From contig JAAEMP010000200.1 in NCBI GenBank assembly GCA_024225445.1, forward strand, positions 1 through 64,000: a stretch of DNA of 64,000 nt. The letters are read 5' to 3'. The position numbers were made by a program, and so were the translations under genes. The notes beneath the pieces are model-generated. The model made no database searches. It saw only the letters and a program-made list of their open reading frames with translations, and was not told where the DNA came from. Position 1 is the first letter of the stretch. Each line of letters begins with the position of its first letter. Shown piece by piece: positions 51,878 through 60,267 of this stretch. This DNA comes from Hyphomicrobiales bacterium (GTDB taxonomy: Bacteria; Pseudomonadota; Alphaproteobacteria; Rhizobiales; Rhizobiaceae).

Positions 51878-53725
51878 CTAAATGCCAAATCTAGCACGGG
51901 TTTCTTTAGTTGGCACACCGTGCTTGGACCACCCGCGCAACTCGTAATATTCAGGAAGCATTTTGCTAATGCCGGCCACCTTGCCTTTGGCGGGGCCAGA
52001 ATTTGCTGCATCCTTCAACAAACGTTTGGGCAAAGTATCGTCCTTGCCGGTAAATCCGGCATCCAGGTTAAACTGACGTTCCAGATTCCATATCCGTTCA
52101 CCGATTTCCAGCAGTCGTTCAGTTGACCAGGCTCCGTCACAAGCCGCATCAAGTTGAGGCGCAACATCTTCCAGTGTCCAGGCGAATGAAGTGAAAATAC
52201 AGATGCCGGCTGAATCAAATGCAGCAGTCGCGTCCTGAAACGCCTTGACCAAACCGGCTTTACCGTCAGTTTCCAACGGATCGGTTTTTTCAGGAATACC
52301 AAGAACCTCGGAGGCAATTGTGTAACCCCGCAAATGACAGGCGCCACGGTTTGAAGTGGCATATGCCAACCCAATTCCCTGGATACCACGGCCATCATAG
52401 GCAGGAAATTCCTGACCTTTAACTCCCATGGACAATTCCGGCTTGCCGTATTTTTCACACAGACGTTTTGAACCAAGACCAAGTTCAGCGCCAAACCCTT
52501 CTGCTTTGCATGTCAATTCCACTGTTGTAGTCAAGGCTTCCGCACTACCGAAATTCAACTTGATTCCTCCGGTAATCTTGTCGTCAATGACTCCGGTTTC
52601 ATACATTTCCATTGCCGCTGCCAAGGTTGCACCGAATGTAATTGGGTCAATTCCGTGCTCGTTGCAAAGGAAGTTGGCAAATGTCAATGCATCCAGATCA
52701 TTAACACCCGTTGCCGCACCAAGTGACCATGCGGCTTCATATTCCAGTCCACCGGAAGCTTTATGGTATTCCGGGCGTTCCACTACCGTATAGTGCGTGC
52801 GGTCGATGCTGGAGACCCTTTGACAGGCGATTGTACATGCAAAACACGCAGCATTGGAAACCAGATTTGGTTTGCCGTCAGACTTGCGCGGTTCGTGCAT
52901 CGCTTCGCCGGAGATATCATGAGCACCTTCAAACTGAACGTCTTTATGGTTACGCGTGGGAAGAGCGCCAACCTCGTTGATAACATTCATCAACACCTGG
53001 GTTCCATAGGTAGGCAGTCCCTGGCCAGTGACGGGGTTATCTGCCAAAACCTGCTTTCCTGCCGAAACGGCGCTGGCAAATGTTTCGCTGTCTTTTACCG
53101 ACACGCCAATTGTGCCGCGGATGGCCACAGCTTTGAGGTTCTTTGACCCCATTACAGTACCAACACCGGAGCGCCCGGCGGCTCGGTCCATATCATTGAT
53201 GATGCATGCGTATTTAACACCCTTTTCACCGGATACTCCAATAGAGGCAACCCGGATAAACTGATCACCATGTTTGGCTTTGATACCATCTTCAGTGTCC
53301 CAGCACGATGCTCCCCAAAACTCTCCCGCATCAATCAATTCGGCATTGTTGTCTTGCAGATACAGATAAACCGGCTTTTTTGATTTGCCTTCAAAAATGA
53401 TCATGTCCCAGCCGGCATTCTTCATTTCATTGCCAAAAAAGCCGCCAGAATTTGAACAGGCAATCGCACCGGTCAATTCACCTTTGGTGATAACGGAATA
53501 TCTTCCACCTGTTGAGGCCGACGTACCGGTCAACGGACCGGTCGCCATGATCAACTTGTTGTCCGCCGAAAGCGGATCAACCTTGGCATCAATCTCTTCT
53601 GCGAGATATTTGGTTGCCAAACCACGTTGGCCCAAATACTCGTTTGCCCAATCCATATTCAAGGGTTCAGATTTACACTTACCCTTAGTCAAATTTACTC
53701 TTAGGAGTTTTCCTGCCCAAGCCAT
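51878..53725 (-). CDS. tungsten aldehyde oxidoreductase catalytic subunit (AorB-like)
   Basis: 615 residues from ATG 53725 behind AGGGAGA (a longer frame to 53806 overlaps AorA). Full AOR signature: AGKLLRVNLTKG, LGQRGLATKYL, DPLSADNKLIMATGPLTGT, GGFFGNEMKNAGWD, GVGTVMGSKNLKAVA. Cluster ligands are C294-x2-C297-x3-C301 plus C509 in DSAGICIF. Oxidises aldehydes to acids on a W-bispterin. With the ferredoxin and flavoprotein subunits it forms the NAD-linked, relatively oxygen-tolerant type known from Aromatoleum. Differs from the orphan at 973-2697 in cysteine spacing. Confidence 0.93.
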   Translation of the reverse strand: MAWAGKLLRVNLTKGKCKSEPLNMDWANEYLGQRGLATKYLAEEIDAKVDPLSADNKLIMATGPLTGTSASTGGRYSVITKGELTGAIACSNSGGFFGNEMKNAGWDMIIFEGKSKKPVYLYLQDNNAELIDAGEFWGASCWDTEDGIKAKHGDQFIRVASIGVSGEKGVKYACIINDMDRAAGRSGVGTVMGSKNLKAVAIRGTIGVSVKDSETFASAVSAGKQVLADNPVTGQGLPTYGTQVLMNVINEVGALPTRNHKDVQFEGAHDISGEAMHEPRKSDGKPNLVSNAACFACTIACQRVSSIDRTHYTVVERPEYHKASGGLEYEAAWSLGAATGVNDLDALTFANFLCNEHGIDPITFGATLAAAMEMYETGVIDDKITGGIKLNFGSAEALTTTVELTCKAEGFGAELGLGSKRLCEKYGKPELSMGVKGQEFPAYDGRGIQGIGLAYATSNRGACHLRGYTIASEVLGIPEKTDPLETDGKAGLVKAFQDATAAFDSAGICIFTSFAWTLEDVAPQLDAACDGAWSTERLLEIGERIWNLERQFNLDAGFTGKDDTLPKRLLKDAANSGPAKGKVAGISKMLPEYYELRGWSKHGVPTKETRARFGI

Positions 53726-53747
53726 GTTCTTTATCTCCCTGAATTTC

Positions 53748-54224
53748 TTAAGCTGATGGTTGCGAGCCGGCGTCTGTTTTAGCCGCCCATTTACGCATCT
53801 TGTCAAAACCGGTTGTACTCGAGTTCACGAAAGTAATTGCATCTGTCGGGCATGCCTCCACACAAGCCGGGGCACCGCCGCACAAATCGCACTTGATTAC
53901 TTTTCCTGTATCGGCATTGTAGTTGATCGTGCCAAATGGACACGCAATCGTGCAGACTTTGCAACCAACGCACTGCGCATCGGAAACAATAAGCGCACCG
54001 TTGCCATCAACAGAAATTGCGTTCGTCGGGCAGGCCTTTTGACACCATGCCTCCTCACACTGGGTACAAGTATAAGGCACATAGCGTCCCTCATCCTCAA
54101 ACCTGAAGATCTGGATACGAGATTTTATTGGGCTAAAATCATCTCCGTGTCGGTCTGAGCATGCCAGGACACACTGATGACATCCGGTACAAGAATCCGG
54201 ATTTATGTGTAGCGAGTTTTGCAA
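53748..54224 (-). CDS. polyferredoxin subunit of the aldehyde oxidoreductase (AorA-like)
   Basis: 158 residues with sixteen cysteines in four [4Fe-4S] motifs (first CTGCHQCVLAC at 12-22, the next CTQCEEAWCQKACP, then CVGCKVCTIACP, then CDLCGGAPACVEACP). HycB/DmsB-like electron-transfer protein. TTG start 54224 with GGGAGGAAAA at ideal spacing. Its stop is 22 bases before AorB, giving the order AorA-AorB-AorC. In related enzymes it polymerises into filaments that wire AorB to AorC. Confidence 0.93.
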   Translation of the reverse strand: MQNSLHINPDSCTGCHQCVLACSDRHGDDFSPIKSRIQIFRFEDEGRYVPYTCTQCEEAWCQKACPTNAISVDGNGALIVSDAQCVGCKVCTIACPFGTINYNADTGKVIKCDLCGGAPACVEACPTDAITFVNSSTTGFDKMRKWAAKTDAGSQPSA

Positions 54225-54479
54225 TTGTTTTCCTCCCGTTATCTTTTGTCTCAGTTAAACAGTCATTAGCTGCGAACATCTTAGCTAATAACATGATGCC
54301 GTCATATGGTACGTTTTGGCAATACCTGTATTAAAAATATTCGATATTTGTAGTCCCGTTGCGGTTGAACTTACTAAATACAGGAAAATTTGACAAAATC
54401 TGTTGCTGCGTTGACTTGATAACAATGCATCTTTAGTTTTTTAAGGCAACCCGATAAGAAATTGAGGAAAATGCTATAG

Positions 54480-54734
54480 ATGACGCGGATTAATCTCAAA
54501 TTATTTGCCCATTTGCGCAGCTATCTGCCTGGAGAAGTTGTCGACAGCACCAGTGTATATGAGTGCGAAAATGATCATTCAATCAATTATGTGTTGGAAA
54601 ACCTTCATATCCCCCTGGAACATTGTCATCTGGTATTATTGAACGGTGTTTTTATTCCACCCGAACAGCGCTCAAGTCAACTGATGCTGGATGGTGATAC
54701 TCTGGCCGTATGGCCACCAGTGGCAGGTGGGTGA
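54480..54734 (+). CDS. MoaD/ThiS-family sulfur-carrier protein with Gly-Gly tail (AorD-like)
   Basis: 84 residues: beta-grasp fold (INLKLFAHLRSYLPGE, SINYVLENLHIPLEHCHLVLLNG, LMLDGDTLAVWPPV) ending A-G-G, so it can be adenylated and thiocarboxylated. Divergent from AorA across a 255-base promoter gap; probably supplies dithiolene sulfur for the tungsten pterin. A two-codon open frame (ATG CTA TAG) immediately precedes its ATG, after GAGGAAA. Confidence 0.85.
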   Translation: MTRINLKLFAHLRSYLPGEVVDSTSVYECENDHSINYVLENLHIPLEHCHLVLLNGVFIPPEQRSSQLMLDGDTLAVWPPVAGG

Positions 54735-54744
54735 TGGCGGCAAC

Positions 54745-55029
54745 ATGATCCACGAAAAAGACATGTCAACCACCCGACCGGAGTTTTTCCGTTGTCTTGG
54801 GGTTGCTCTTGCCAATCTGGAGCATGAAATTAACGAGGATCATATAGTCGTTCATGAAGGTTCCAAATCGATAGAAATGACGTTGGCGCCCTTGCCGCCA
54901 CGAGTTCTCAGTATAACCGTTCAGATGGAGCGCTGGTTGTTGAGGATGGAATTTATTGGTTACTCCAAAGGCCAAAGCGATGATTTCCTGAAGCAATTTG
55001 ACCGCGCGTTTCATCGTGGAGGTGGTTAG
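54745..55029 (+). CDS. small conserved-looking protein beside the sulfur carrier
   Basis: 94 residues from ATG 54745 (an earlier in-frame GTG at 54691 overlaps the sulfur-carrier gene). Pattern: FFRCLGVALANLEHEI, VVHEGSKSIEMTLAPLPPRVLSITVQMERWLLRMEF and a C-terminal helix FLKQFDRAFHRGGG; two helices around an antiparallel sheet are likely. No known domain recognised. Ten bases after the MoaD-like stop and ends in Gly-Gly-Gly, which may be coincidence. Likely co-transcribed with the sulfur carrier, so a role in cofactor insertion or enzyme assembly is a guess. Confidence 0.65.
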   Translation: MIHEKDMSTTRPEFFRCLGVALANLEHEINEDHIVVHEGSKSIEMTLAPLPPRVLSITVQMERWLLRMEFIGYSKGQSDDFLKQFDRAFHRGGG

Positions 55030-55032
55030 AGC

Positions 55033-56847
55033 CTATTCTGATGCAATCGGTACAAATACAGAAAAACACGAACCGCGACCAACGATTGACTTGACCTCGA
55101 TTTTATATTGAAGAATACGCGCTATCCAACTGACGATCGCAAGTCCCAATCCCATGGCCTTTGCTTCACTTTGCAAATCAATTTCGGTTGTTCGAAGGCG
55201 GTTAAATTCCAGAAAAATCTGATCAAATTGTTCTGAAGGTATGCCAACACCGGTATCAAGAACCTGGATTTCAGCCAAATTGTTGCGTCTGCGGATGCCA
55301 ACCAGAACTTTGCCGCGTTCGGTATACCTGATTGCATTGGTTGCATAGTTTTGCAAAATCCGGCGCAATAATCTCACATCGCTGTTTAACTTCAAAGAGG
55401 AAGGAACGTGCCGCAGTTTCAGATCGGCTTTTTTTTGAACGGACGACATGCATTCGGCACACAGGCTTTCAAACACATCCTCAATGAAAAATGTTTCATA
55501 GTTTGGTTTTACTGTACCCCCGTCATATCGCGAAATATCGAGGAGTGAATCCAGCAAAGACTCCATCGAGCCAAATGCGCCATTGGCCATTTTGGCCAAG
55601 TGCCTTTGTTTTTCGTCCAGGTTCGTGTCATTCAGCAAAGACAGAAACACACGCGCTGCGTCAAGCGGTTGCAAAAGATCATGGCTCGCCGCAGCAAAAA
55701 ACCGTGTTTTACTCTGATTTGCTTCTTCTGCCTTCTGTTTGGCAATTAGCAATTCAGTGGTTTTTTCCACCACTCGATCTTCAAGTTGGTTCTTTGCCTG
55801 ATGCATGATCTGGGTAGCGCGTTTTTGGGCGGATATGTCATCAAAATATATTACCAGGCTCCCATCCGGCATGTGGGTGCAATTAATCCACAAGAAAGAT
55901 CCGTCGATGCACTCCACCTCAACCCCGGCAAACAATTGTTGATCGCCCTTTTTTATCCAGGCAAGTATCGCCTGACTTGTCTTGGGTGAACCCGATAGTG
56001 TATAGCGATCTATATCCTGCCAAATTTTATCAAATGGCGAGAACTGTTTTACATTTTTTACCGGCAGGTTGAGAAGTTTGACGAATTGATCATTCCAGGT
56101 CGTCAGTTTGGCATCGACGGAAAACATGCACAAACCTTGCGGCAACTGATCAATCATTGCCTGCAAAAGCTGTGAATTATTATCGAGTTGTTGCTTGCGA
56201 CGATCTCTTTCCTGGCGTACCAGATCAGAAATATCGGTTTGGAAAACTACGGTAGCGCCGGTTGAGGTCTTCTTGTTTGATACTTGCAACCAGCGGTCAT
56301 CCCTAAATTGCTGGATAAAACTTGCATAGGGCGCGCGGAATTTCCTTATTCGAAACTGCTTCCACTGTTCAGCAGAAACACCCTTTTCAAAAATGATATA
56401 CTTGCTGTTCGCGAAAAGTCCGGCCATCGTTTCAAACGGTGCACCGGCAACCAGTTGTTTGCTGATATCGGGCATCAGGCGAGCAAATGGATCGTTACAC
56501 ATGATAAGTTTTTCATTACCGTCAAACAACGCAAAACCCTCTTCAATAGCCTCAATAGCTACCGACAGGTTTTGTCTGACCTCCCTGGCCTCATTTGTCG
56601 CTTTTCGCAACTGGGTATAGGCACTGGAGAGTTTCTCCAGCGTATCTTCCAGATCTTTGGTTCTTTCCCTTACCTGAGCTTCCAGCACCACTGCAGTTTG
56701 AAAAAGTGGAAATCCTCCCCCACTGAAGTCCATTGATTTTTCAACCCTGTTTATCAACGCTGCATTGATTTTCTCAAGTTTGCTGATGCGGACCGTTAGT
56801 GCCTCGTTTTGATTGTCCACGTGTTCAAGCGGATTGGATAAGTTCAT
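55033..56847 (-). CDS. PAS-domain sensor histidine kinase (NahK/ErcS'-like)
   Basis: 604 residues, cytosolic: coiled-coil start (about 20-90), two PAS-like domains (about 93-205 and 225-345), a second coiled coil, H-box FFAAASHDLLQPLDAARVF (His about 394) and HATPase_c domain (NYATNAIRYTERG, LDTGVGIPSEQFDQIF, GLGLAI). No receiver domain is fused. The DLLQPL H-box group includes Pseudomonas NahK, the partner of NosP. Its ATG overlaps the FIST gene stop, so sensor and kinase are coupled. Confidence 0.9.
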   Translation of the reverse strand: MNLSNPLEHVDNQNEALTVRISKLEKINAALINRVEKSMDFSGGGFPLFQTAVVLEAQVRERTKDLEDTLEKLSSAYTQLRKATNEAREVRQNLSVAIEAIEEGFALFDGNEKLIMCNDPFARLMPDISKQLVAGAPFETMAGLFANSKYIIFEKGVSAEQWKQFRIRKFRAPYASFIQQFRDDRWLQVSNKKTSTGATVVFQTDISDLVRQERDRRKQQLDNNSQLLQAMIDQLPQGLCMFSVDAKLTTWNDQFVKLLNLPVKNVKQFSPFDKIWQDIDRYTLSGSPKTSQAILAWIKKGDQQLFAGVEVECIDGSFLWINCTHMPDGSLVIYFDDISAQKRATQIMHQAKNQLEDRVVEKTTELLIAKQKAEEANQSKTRFFAAASHDLLQPLDAARVFLSLLNDTNLDEKQRHLAKMANGAFGSMESLLDSLLDISRYDGGTVKPNYETFFIEDVFESLCAECMSSVQKKADLKLRHVPSSLKLNSDVRLLRRILQNYATNAIRYTERGKVLVGIRRRNNLAEIQVLDTGVGIPSEQFDQIFLEFNRLRTTEIDLQSEAKAMGLGLAIVSWIARILQYKIEVKSIVGRGSCFSVFVPIASE

Positions 56848-58034
56848 TTCGGCTGCCTCGCATCATCTGAACAGCTCACGGCAATAGCGACGCCGGTAAA
56901 GGTGTGGTTGACATGCATAGACCGGTATTGTTCTCCGTAAGTACTGAAACCAACAACCTGATGCTTCTTCAGCGTTTGTGAAATTGCTGCCAACTTTTGT
57001 GTCTGCTGGCTTTCAAGGCGCCGCAGAATGCAATCAAATCCTAACACCAACTGCAAGGGTCCAAGTTCTTTTTCTAGTCCTTGCAATCCGGCTTCAAGAT
57101 TACGTACCATTTCTTGGCCTTCTGCAACTGTTAAGACAATTCCCTCGTCTATCGCGCAAAAGAATCGCAAGCTGTCATCATCTTCAACTTTCTGGATTGA
57201 TCTGACATGATGTTCACCTCCGACCCTGACGACGACCGGGTGGGAGGCAAAAACCTGCGGGCTGAGCTGGTGCTCATCCAGACCTACCATTCTGGCATAT
57301 TCAGGTGCAGCGATCTCGGCATTGATTTCACTGACCAGCCGACGTTTTGGATCAGCTTTAGTAACAACCATCTTCTTTTGTGTTGGCTGGAAATGATCAA
57401 ACTTGAAAACCTTGAAGGCAAAACATGAGCGCACGAGCAAAACAACAGCGCTGTCTTCATGAAATTCGCCATTATGAAAAATCTTGGTGGGACCAAAATT
57501 TAGTCCGTCCCCGGCGGATCCGCCAAACAGCGGGATCTGCTGGAGGATCCCGTTAATTGATGCCAGAACGGCTTCTTCCCGCTTACTGTTGCCGTCAACA
57601 AGCAACATTGCAAATATCAGTTTTGTCGATAAGCTGGTTTCAGTATTCTTGGCGTTTAGTCGGTCAAGCGCCTGGCGTACAACTTCTGCACCCGGTTCTA
57701 TTTCGAATTCTCGCAGGTTGCTAATTGGCGCTACAGCAACCTCGAACTCTGGATCAGCCAAACTGAATCCACTGATCGAATTCTCACAGTATCCCTCATC
57801 AGATATTTCGCCAGCCGTCGTACACCCTATAACGGTTACAGAGGCCAGATACTTATTAAACGCCATTTGTATTTCGTCAAGATTGTAGCTGGGCGAACAG
57901 AAAAATACCACGACAGACATGTTAATTTGCAGAATTCTATCAACAAACTCGGCAACGGCCTCATTCGCATCCACATGGTTTGATCTACCCTTTCTTATAG
58001 CAGCAGATCGATCTGTCACTTGCCTGGATTTCAC
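56844..58034 (-). CDS. FIST-domain sensor protein (NosP-like)
   Basis: 396 residues with FIST_N (about 40-230: GCTTAGEISDEG, FGGSAGDGLNFG) and FIST_C (about 245-380: ending VVGFSTYGEQY). Soluble, no signal peptide. In Pseudomonas and Legionella NosP proteins of this type bind haem and nitric oxide and inhibit the adjacent kinase; haem binding here is inferred. GTG start overlapping the regulator's stop (GTGA). The same gene trio lies in the ethanol-oxidation regulon of Pseudomonas aeruginosa, which fits its place beside an aldehyde oxidoreductase. Confidence 0.88.
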   Translation of the reverse strand: MKSRQVTDRSAAIRKGRSNHVDANEAVAEFVDRILQINMSVVVFFCSPSYNLDEIQMAFNKYLASVTVIGCTTAGEISDEGYCENSISGFSLADPEFEVAVAPISNLREFEIEPGAEVVRQALDRLNAKNTETSLSTKLIFAMLLVDGNSKREEAVLASINGILQQIPLFGGSAGDGLNFGPTKIFHNGEFHEDSAVVLLVRSCFAFKVFKFDHFQPTQKKMVVTKADPKRRLVSEINAEIAAPEYARMVGLDEHQLSPQVFASHPVVVRVGGEHHVRSIQKVEDDDSLRFFCAIDEGIVLTVAEGQEMVRNLEAGLQGLEKELGPLQLVLGFDCILRRLESQQTQKLAAISQTLKKHQVVGFSTYGEQYRSMHVNHTFTGVAIAVSCSDDARQPK

Positions 58035-58717
58035 AGATCACCCGTAGACGTAATAAGATTGGCTTCGTGAAGCCTGATTTTTTGTGCATACATTGCCGCC
58101 TGTGTTCGGGTTTGTACTTCAAGCTTCTGTAGCAATGCGGTGATATGCGCCTTGACCGTCGTTTCCCCTATGTTCAACTCATGGGCTATTTGCTTGTTCA
58201 ACTGACCATCACAAATCAATTCCAGAACTTTGCGCTGTTGAGGTGTGAGCGATTCAATACGCTCCATCAGCTCTTTGTTTTCAATTTCGTCATTTTCTAA
58301 TTGAGATTCCAGATCATCATCTGCAAATTTGGGAAACCATGTATTTCCATCGACTACTGCTTTTATTGCGGCTACAATTTCATCCGTGGCAGATCCTTTG
58401 TGCAAAAACGCTGAAGCACCAATGGCTCCCGCATGTTCTATCACCTTCTTATTCTGCAATCTTGAAATCATCACCACCGGCAAATCCGGGTAAACTGCCT
58501 TGATCGCCCGCACTCCATCAAAACCGGATTTTCCCGGCATTCGCAAATCATGTATAACAAGATCAAACTTTTGAGAACTGAGCGCCAACAGCTCTTCGAC
58601 TTCATCAACATTTTTGGCCGAAACAATTTTCGAGTGCGGAAATGCTGAACTGATTGCTGCCTGCAATGCAGACAGAAACAGCGGGTGATCATCGACAATC
58701 AAGAATTGTTTGCCCAT
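58031..58717 (-). CDS. NarL/LuxR-family response regulator
   Basis: 228 residues from ATG 58717 after GAGGAAT (ATG 58753 adds 12 residues). Receiver domain (IVDDHPLFLSAL, phospho-acceptor Asp in VIHDLRMPGKSG, HKGSAT with the conserved Lys) and C-terminal LuxR HTH (LTPQQRKVLELICDGQLNKQIAHELNIGETTVKAHI). First gene of the three-gene operon ending with the kinase, its likely phosphodonor. Probable target: the aldehyde oxidoreductase genes alongside. Confidence 0.92.
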   Translation of the reverse strand: MGKQFLIVDDHPLFLSALQAAISSAFPHSKIVSAKNVDEVEELLALSSQKFDLVIHDLRMPGKSGFDGVRAIKAVYPDLPVVMISRLQNKKVIEHAGAIGASAFLHKGSATDEIVAAIKAVVDGNTWFPKFADDDLESQLENDEIENKELMERIESLTPQQRKVLELICDGQLNKQIAHELNIGETTVKAHITALLQKLEVQTRTQAAMYAQKIRLHEANLITSTGDL

Positions 58718-59056
58718 CACATTCAATTCCTCACAAAACAGATTGGCTACCATGTGGCTAGCTTCCTGGCATTCTTGCCCACAAAATTCGCGAAATCAAC
58801 CAAAGTTGCACAGTTTGAATATTGTGAAGCCCAGCCCTCGTTTGAAGCGCAAATGGCATTTTCCACAATTTTGCGGCCCTGTTGTTATTGCGCATCAGTG
58901 CAATTGAACCATCTGCTGGAGTCAACTCGGGATAATAAAATGAAATCTGCAGCACAAGGGTCTGTTTTGTATGATATTCAGAAAAAAAATTAATCCTTGC
59001 GCCGAATTGGCGTTTGCTGAAGCCCGGTCCGCACGTCCTGACCAAGCCATAATTTT
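58718..59056. other. intergenic region, no gene recognised
   Basis: About 340 bases between two co-directional minus-strand genes. A shadow open frame (58758-59045, minus) has no recognisable feature. The promoter of the two-component operon should lie in its right part; no terminator for the MoeB-like gene was recognised. Confidence 0.45.
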
Positions 59057-59863
59057 TTAGGCCTCCGGTGCGGGAAACTTCGTGATAGTTGGGCGGGTTC
59101 CGTTCAAAGGATCATTTTCAGACCAGCCCAATTTCATCGAATAGCAGCGGGTTGCAAGGCTGTCATACATCACAACTCGCCCAGCCAGAGTGTCACCGAT
59201 GTTCAAAATCTCCTTGATAACTTCCATCGCCTGCATGGAGCCTATTATTGCTGTCAGAGTCCCAATAATTCCAGCTTCTGCACATGTGGGCAACATTCCA
59301 TCACGTGGAGGCTGCGGATGAAATGTGCGGTATGACGGGTAGGGATTTCCATCCGGTGAACGAAGATACGGTTTAAATGTGGAAATTTGACCATCAAACT
59401 GACCAACAGCAGCCGAAACCAGCGGTTTTTTGACAAAAAAACAGGCATCGGAAACTAGAAACCGGGTTTTGAAATTGTCGCAGCCATCCGCCACAATATC
59501 GTAGTTACCAATGATCTCCAGCGCGTTGGTCTCATCCAAACGGGTCTGGTATTTGTTAACTTTCACATGCGGATTTATCTGCTCAATGGTTTCTGACGCA
59601 CTTGCTGTTTTTGCCTGACCGACCGAGCTGGTTTTATGGATAACCTGGCGCTGAAGATTGGACAAGTCGACATCGTCATCATCAATCACGCCAAGTGTTC
59701 CAACACCGGCAGCCGCCAGATACATCAAGACCGGTGAACCAAGACCACCGGCACCAATAACAAGCACCCGTGCTTTCTTGAGTTTGTGTTGACCGGCCCC
59801 TCCAACATCGCGCAACAATATATGGCGGGCGTAACGTTCAAGCTCTTTCGGTGTTAAATCCAT
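59057..59863 (-). CDS. MoeB/ThiF-family adenylyltransferase
   Basis: 268 residues: E1-like fold with GRYARHILLRDVGG-type opening (ELERYARHILLRDVGG), nucleotide loop VIGAGGLGSPV, DDDDVDLSNLQRQVIH, DGCDNFKTRFLVSD and CAEAGIIGT. It activates the C-terminal Gly of a MoaD/ThiS protein by adenylation. The paired zinc cysteines of E. coli MoeB are absent, as in many bacterial relatives. Natural partner of the Gly-Gly protein at 54480. In Aromatoleum a similar gene closes the aor operon. Confidence 0.9.
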   Translation of the reverse strand: MDLTPKELERYARHILLRDVGGAGQHKLKKARVLVIGAGGLGSPVLMYLAAAGVGTLGVIDDDDVDLSNLQRQVIHKTSSVGQAKTASASETIEQINPHVKVNKYQTRLDETNALEIIGNYDIVADGCDNFKTRFLVSDACFFVKKPLVSAAVGQFDGQISTFKPYLRSPDGNPYPSYRTFHPQPPRDGMLPTCAEAGIIGTLTAIIGSMQAMEVIKEILNIGDTLAGRVVMYDSLATRCYSMKLGWSENDPLNGTRPTITKFPAPEA

Positions 59864-59931
59864 GATCCTGTTTATCCAGTTTTAAAGCGTTCGAAACAAA
59901 ATATATCGTACCTCCTCTACTATTAGACCTT

Positions 59932-60117
59932 TTCATGTTTACATTGAACCGTTTGATGGAGCCAGATCAGTTCAGTTTGCAAGGCGCGGCGCGCAGCGCA
60001 ATCTGGTTAACCGGGCAAGTAAAACTTCGAACTCTGATAGCTCTCATCGTTTCTGCGAAACGACTGCCGCTAATTGCCAGGCGCTAATGTTGTTGGCATT
60101 TCGCTTCGCGAAAAGCC
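59932..60117 (+). repeat. composite repeat copy B (fusion of two repeat families)
   Basis: Left half 59932-60020 aligns without gaps to 599-687 of copy A (about 12 differences in 89). Right half 60021-60117 aligns without gaps to 26351-26447 of copy C (about 13 differences in 97). The halves abut exactly, and the right end stops two bases from the 3' end of tRNA-Leu. No coding frame survives in both copies. Confidence 0.75.
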
Positions 60118-60119
60118 TG

Positions 60120-60204
60120 TGGTGCGGGCACCGGGACTCGAACCCGGACAGCCAAAGCCGAGGGATTTTAAGTCCCTTGCGTCTACCAGTTCCGCCATGC
60201 CCGC
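60120..60204 (-). tRNA. tRNA-Leu (UAA)
   Basis: 85 bases including an encoded CCA. Acceptor GCGGGC pairs with GCCCGC before A-CCA; the anticodon loop CTTAAAA lies in stem GGGA/TCCC with anticodon TAA; a long variable arm (class II) and the T arm GGGTTCGAGTCCC follow. Complete and intact. Confidence 0.97.
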
Positions 60205-60267
60205 AAACTAACAAACCGATACCCATTGTTGAAGATAATTACAAGCAGCATATTCAGCATTTGTCTG

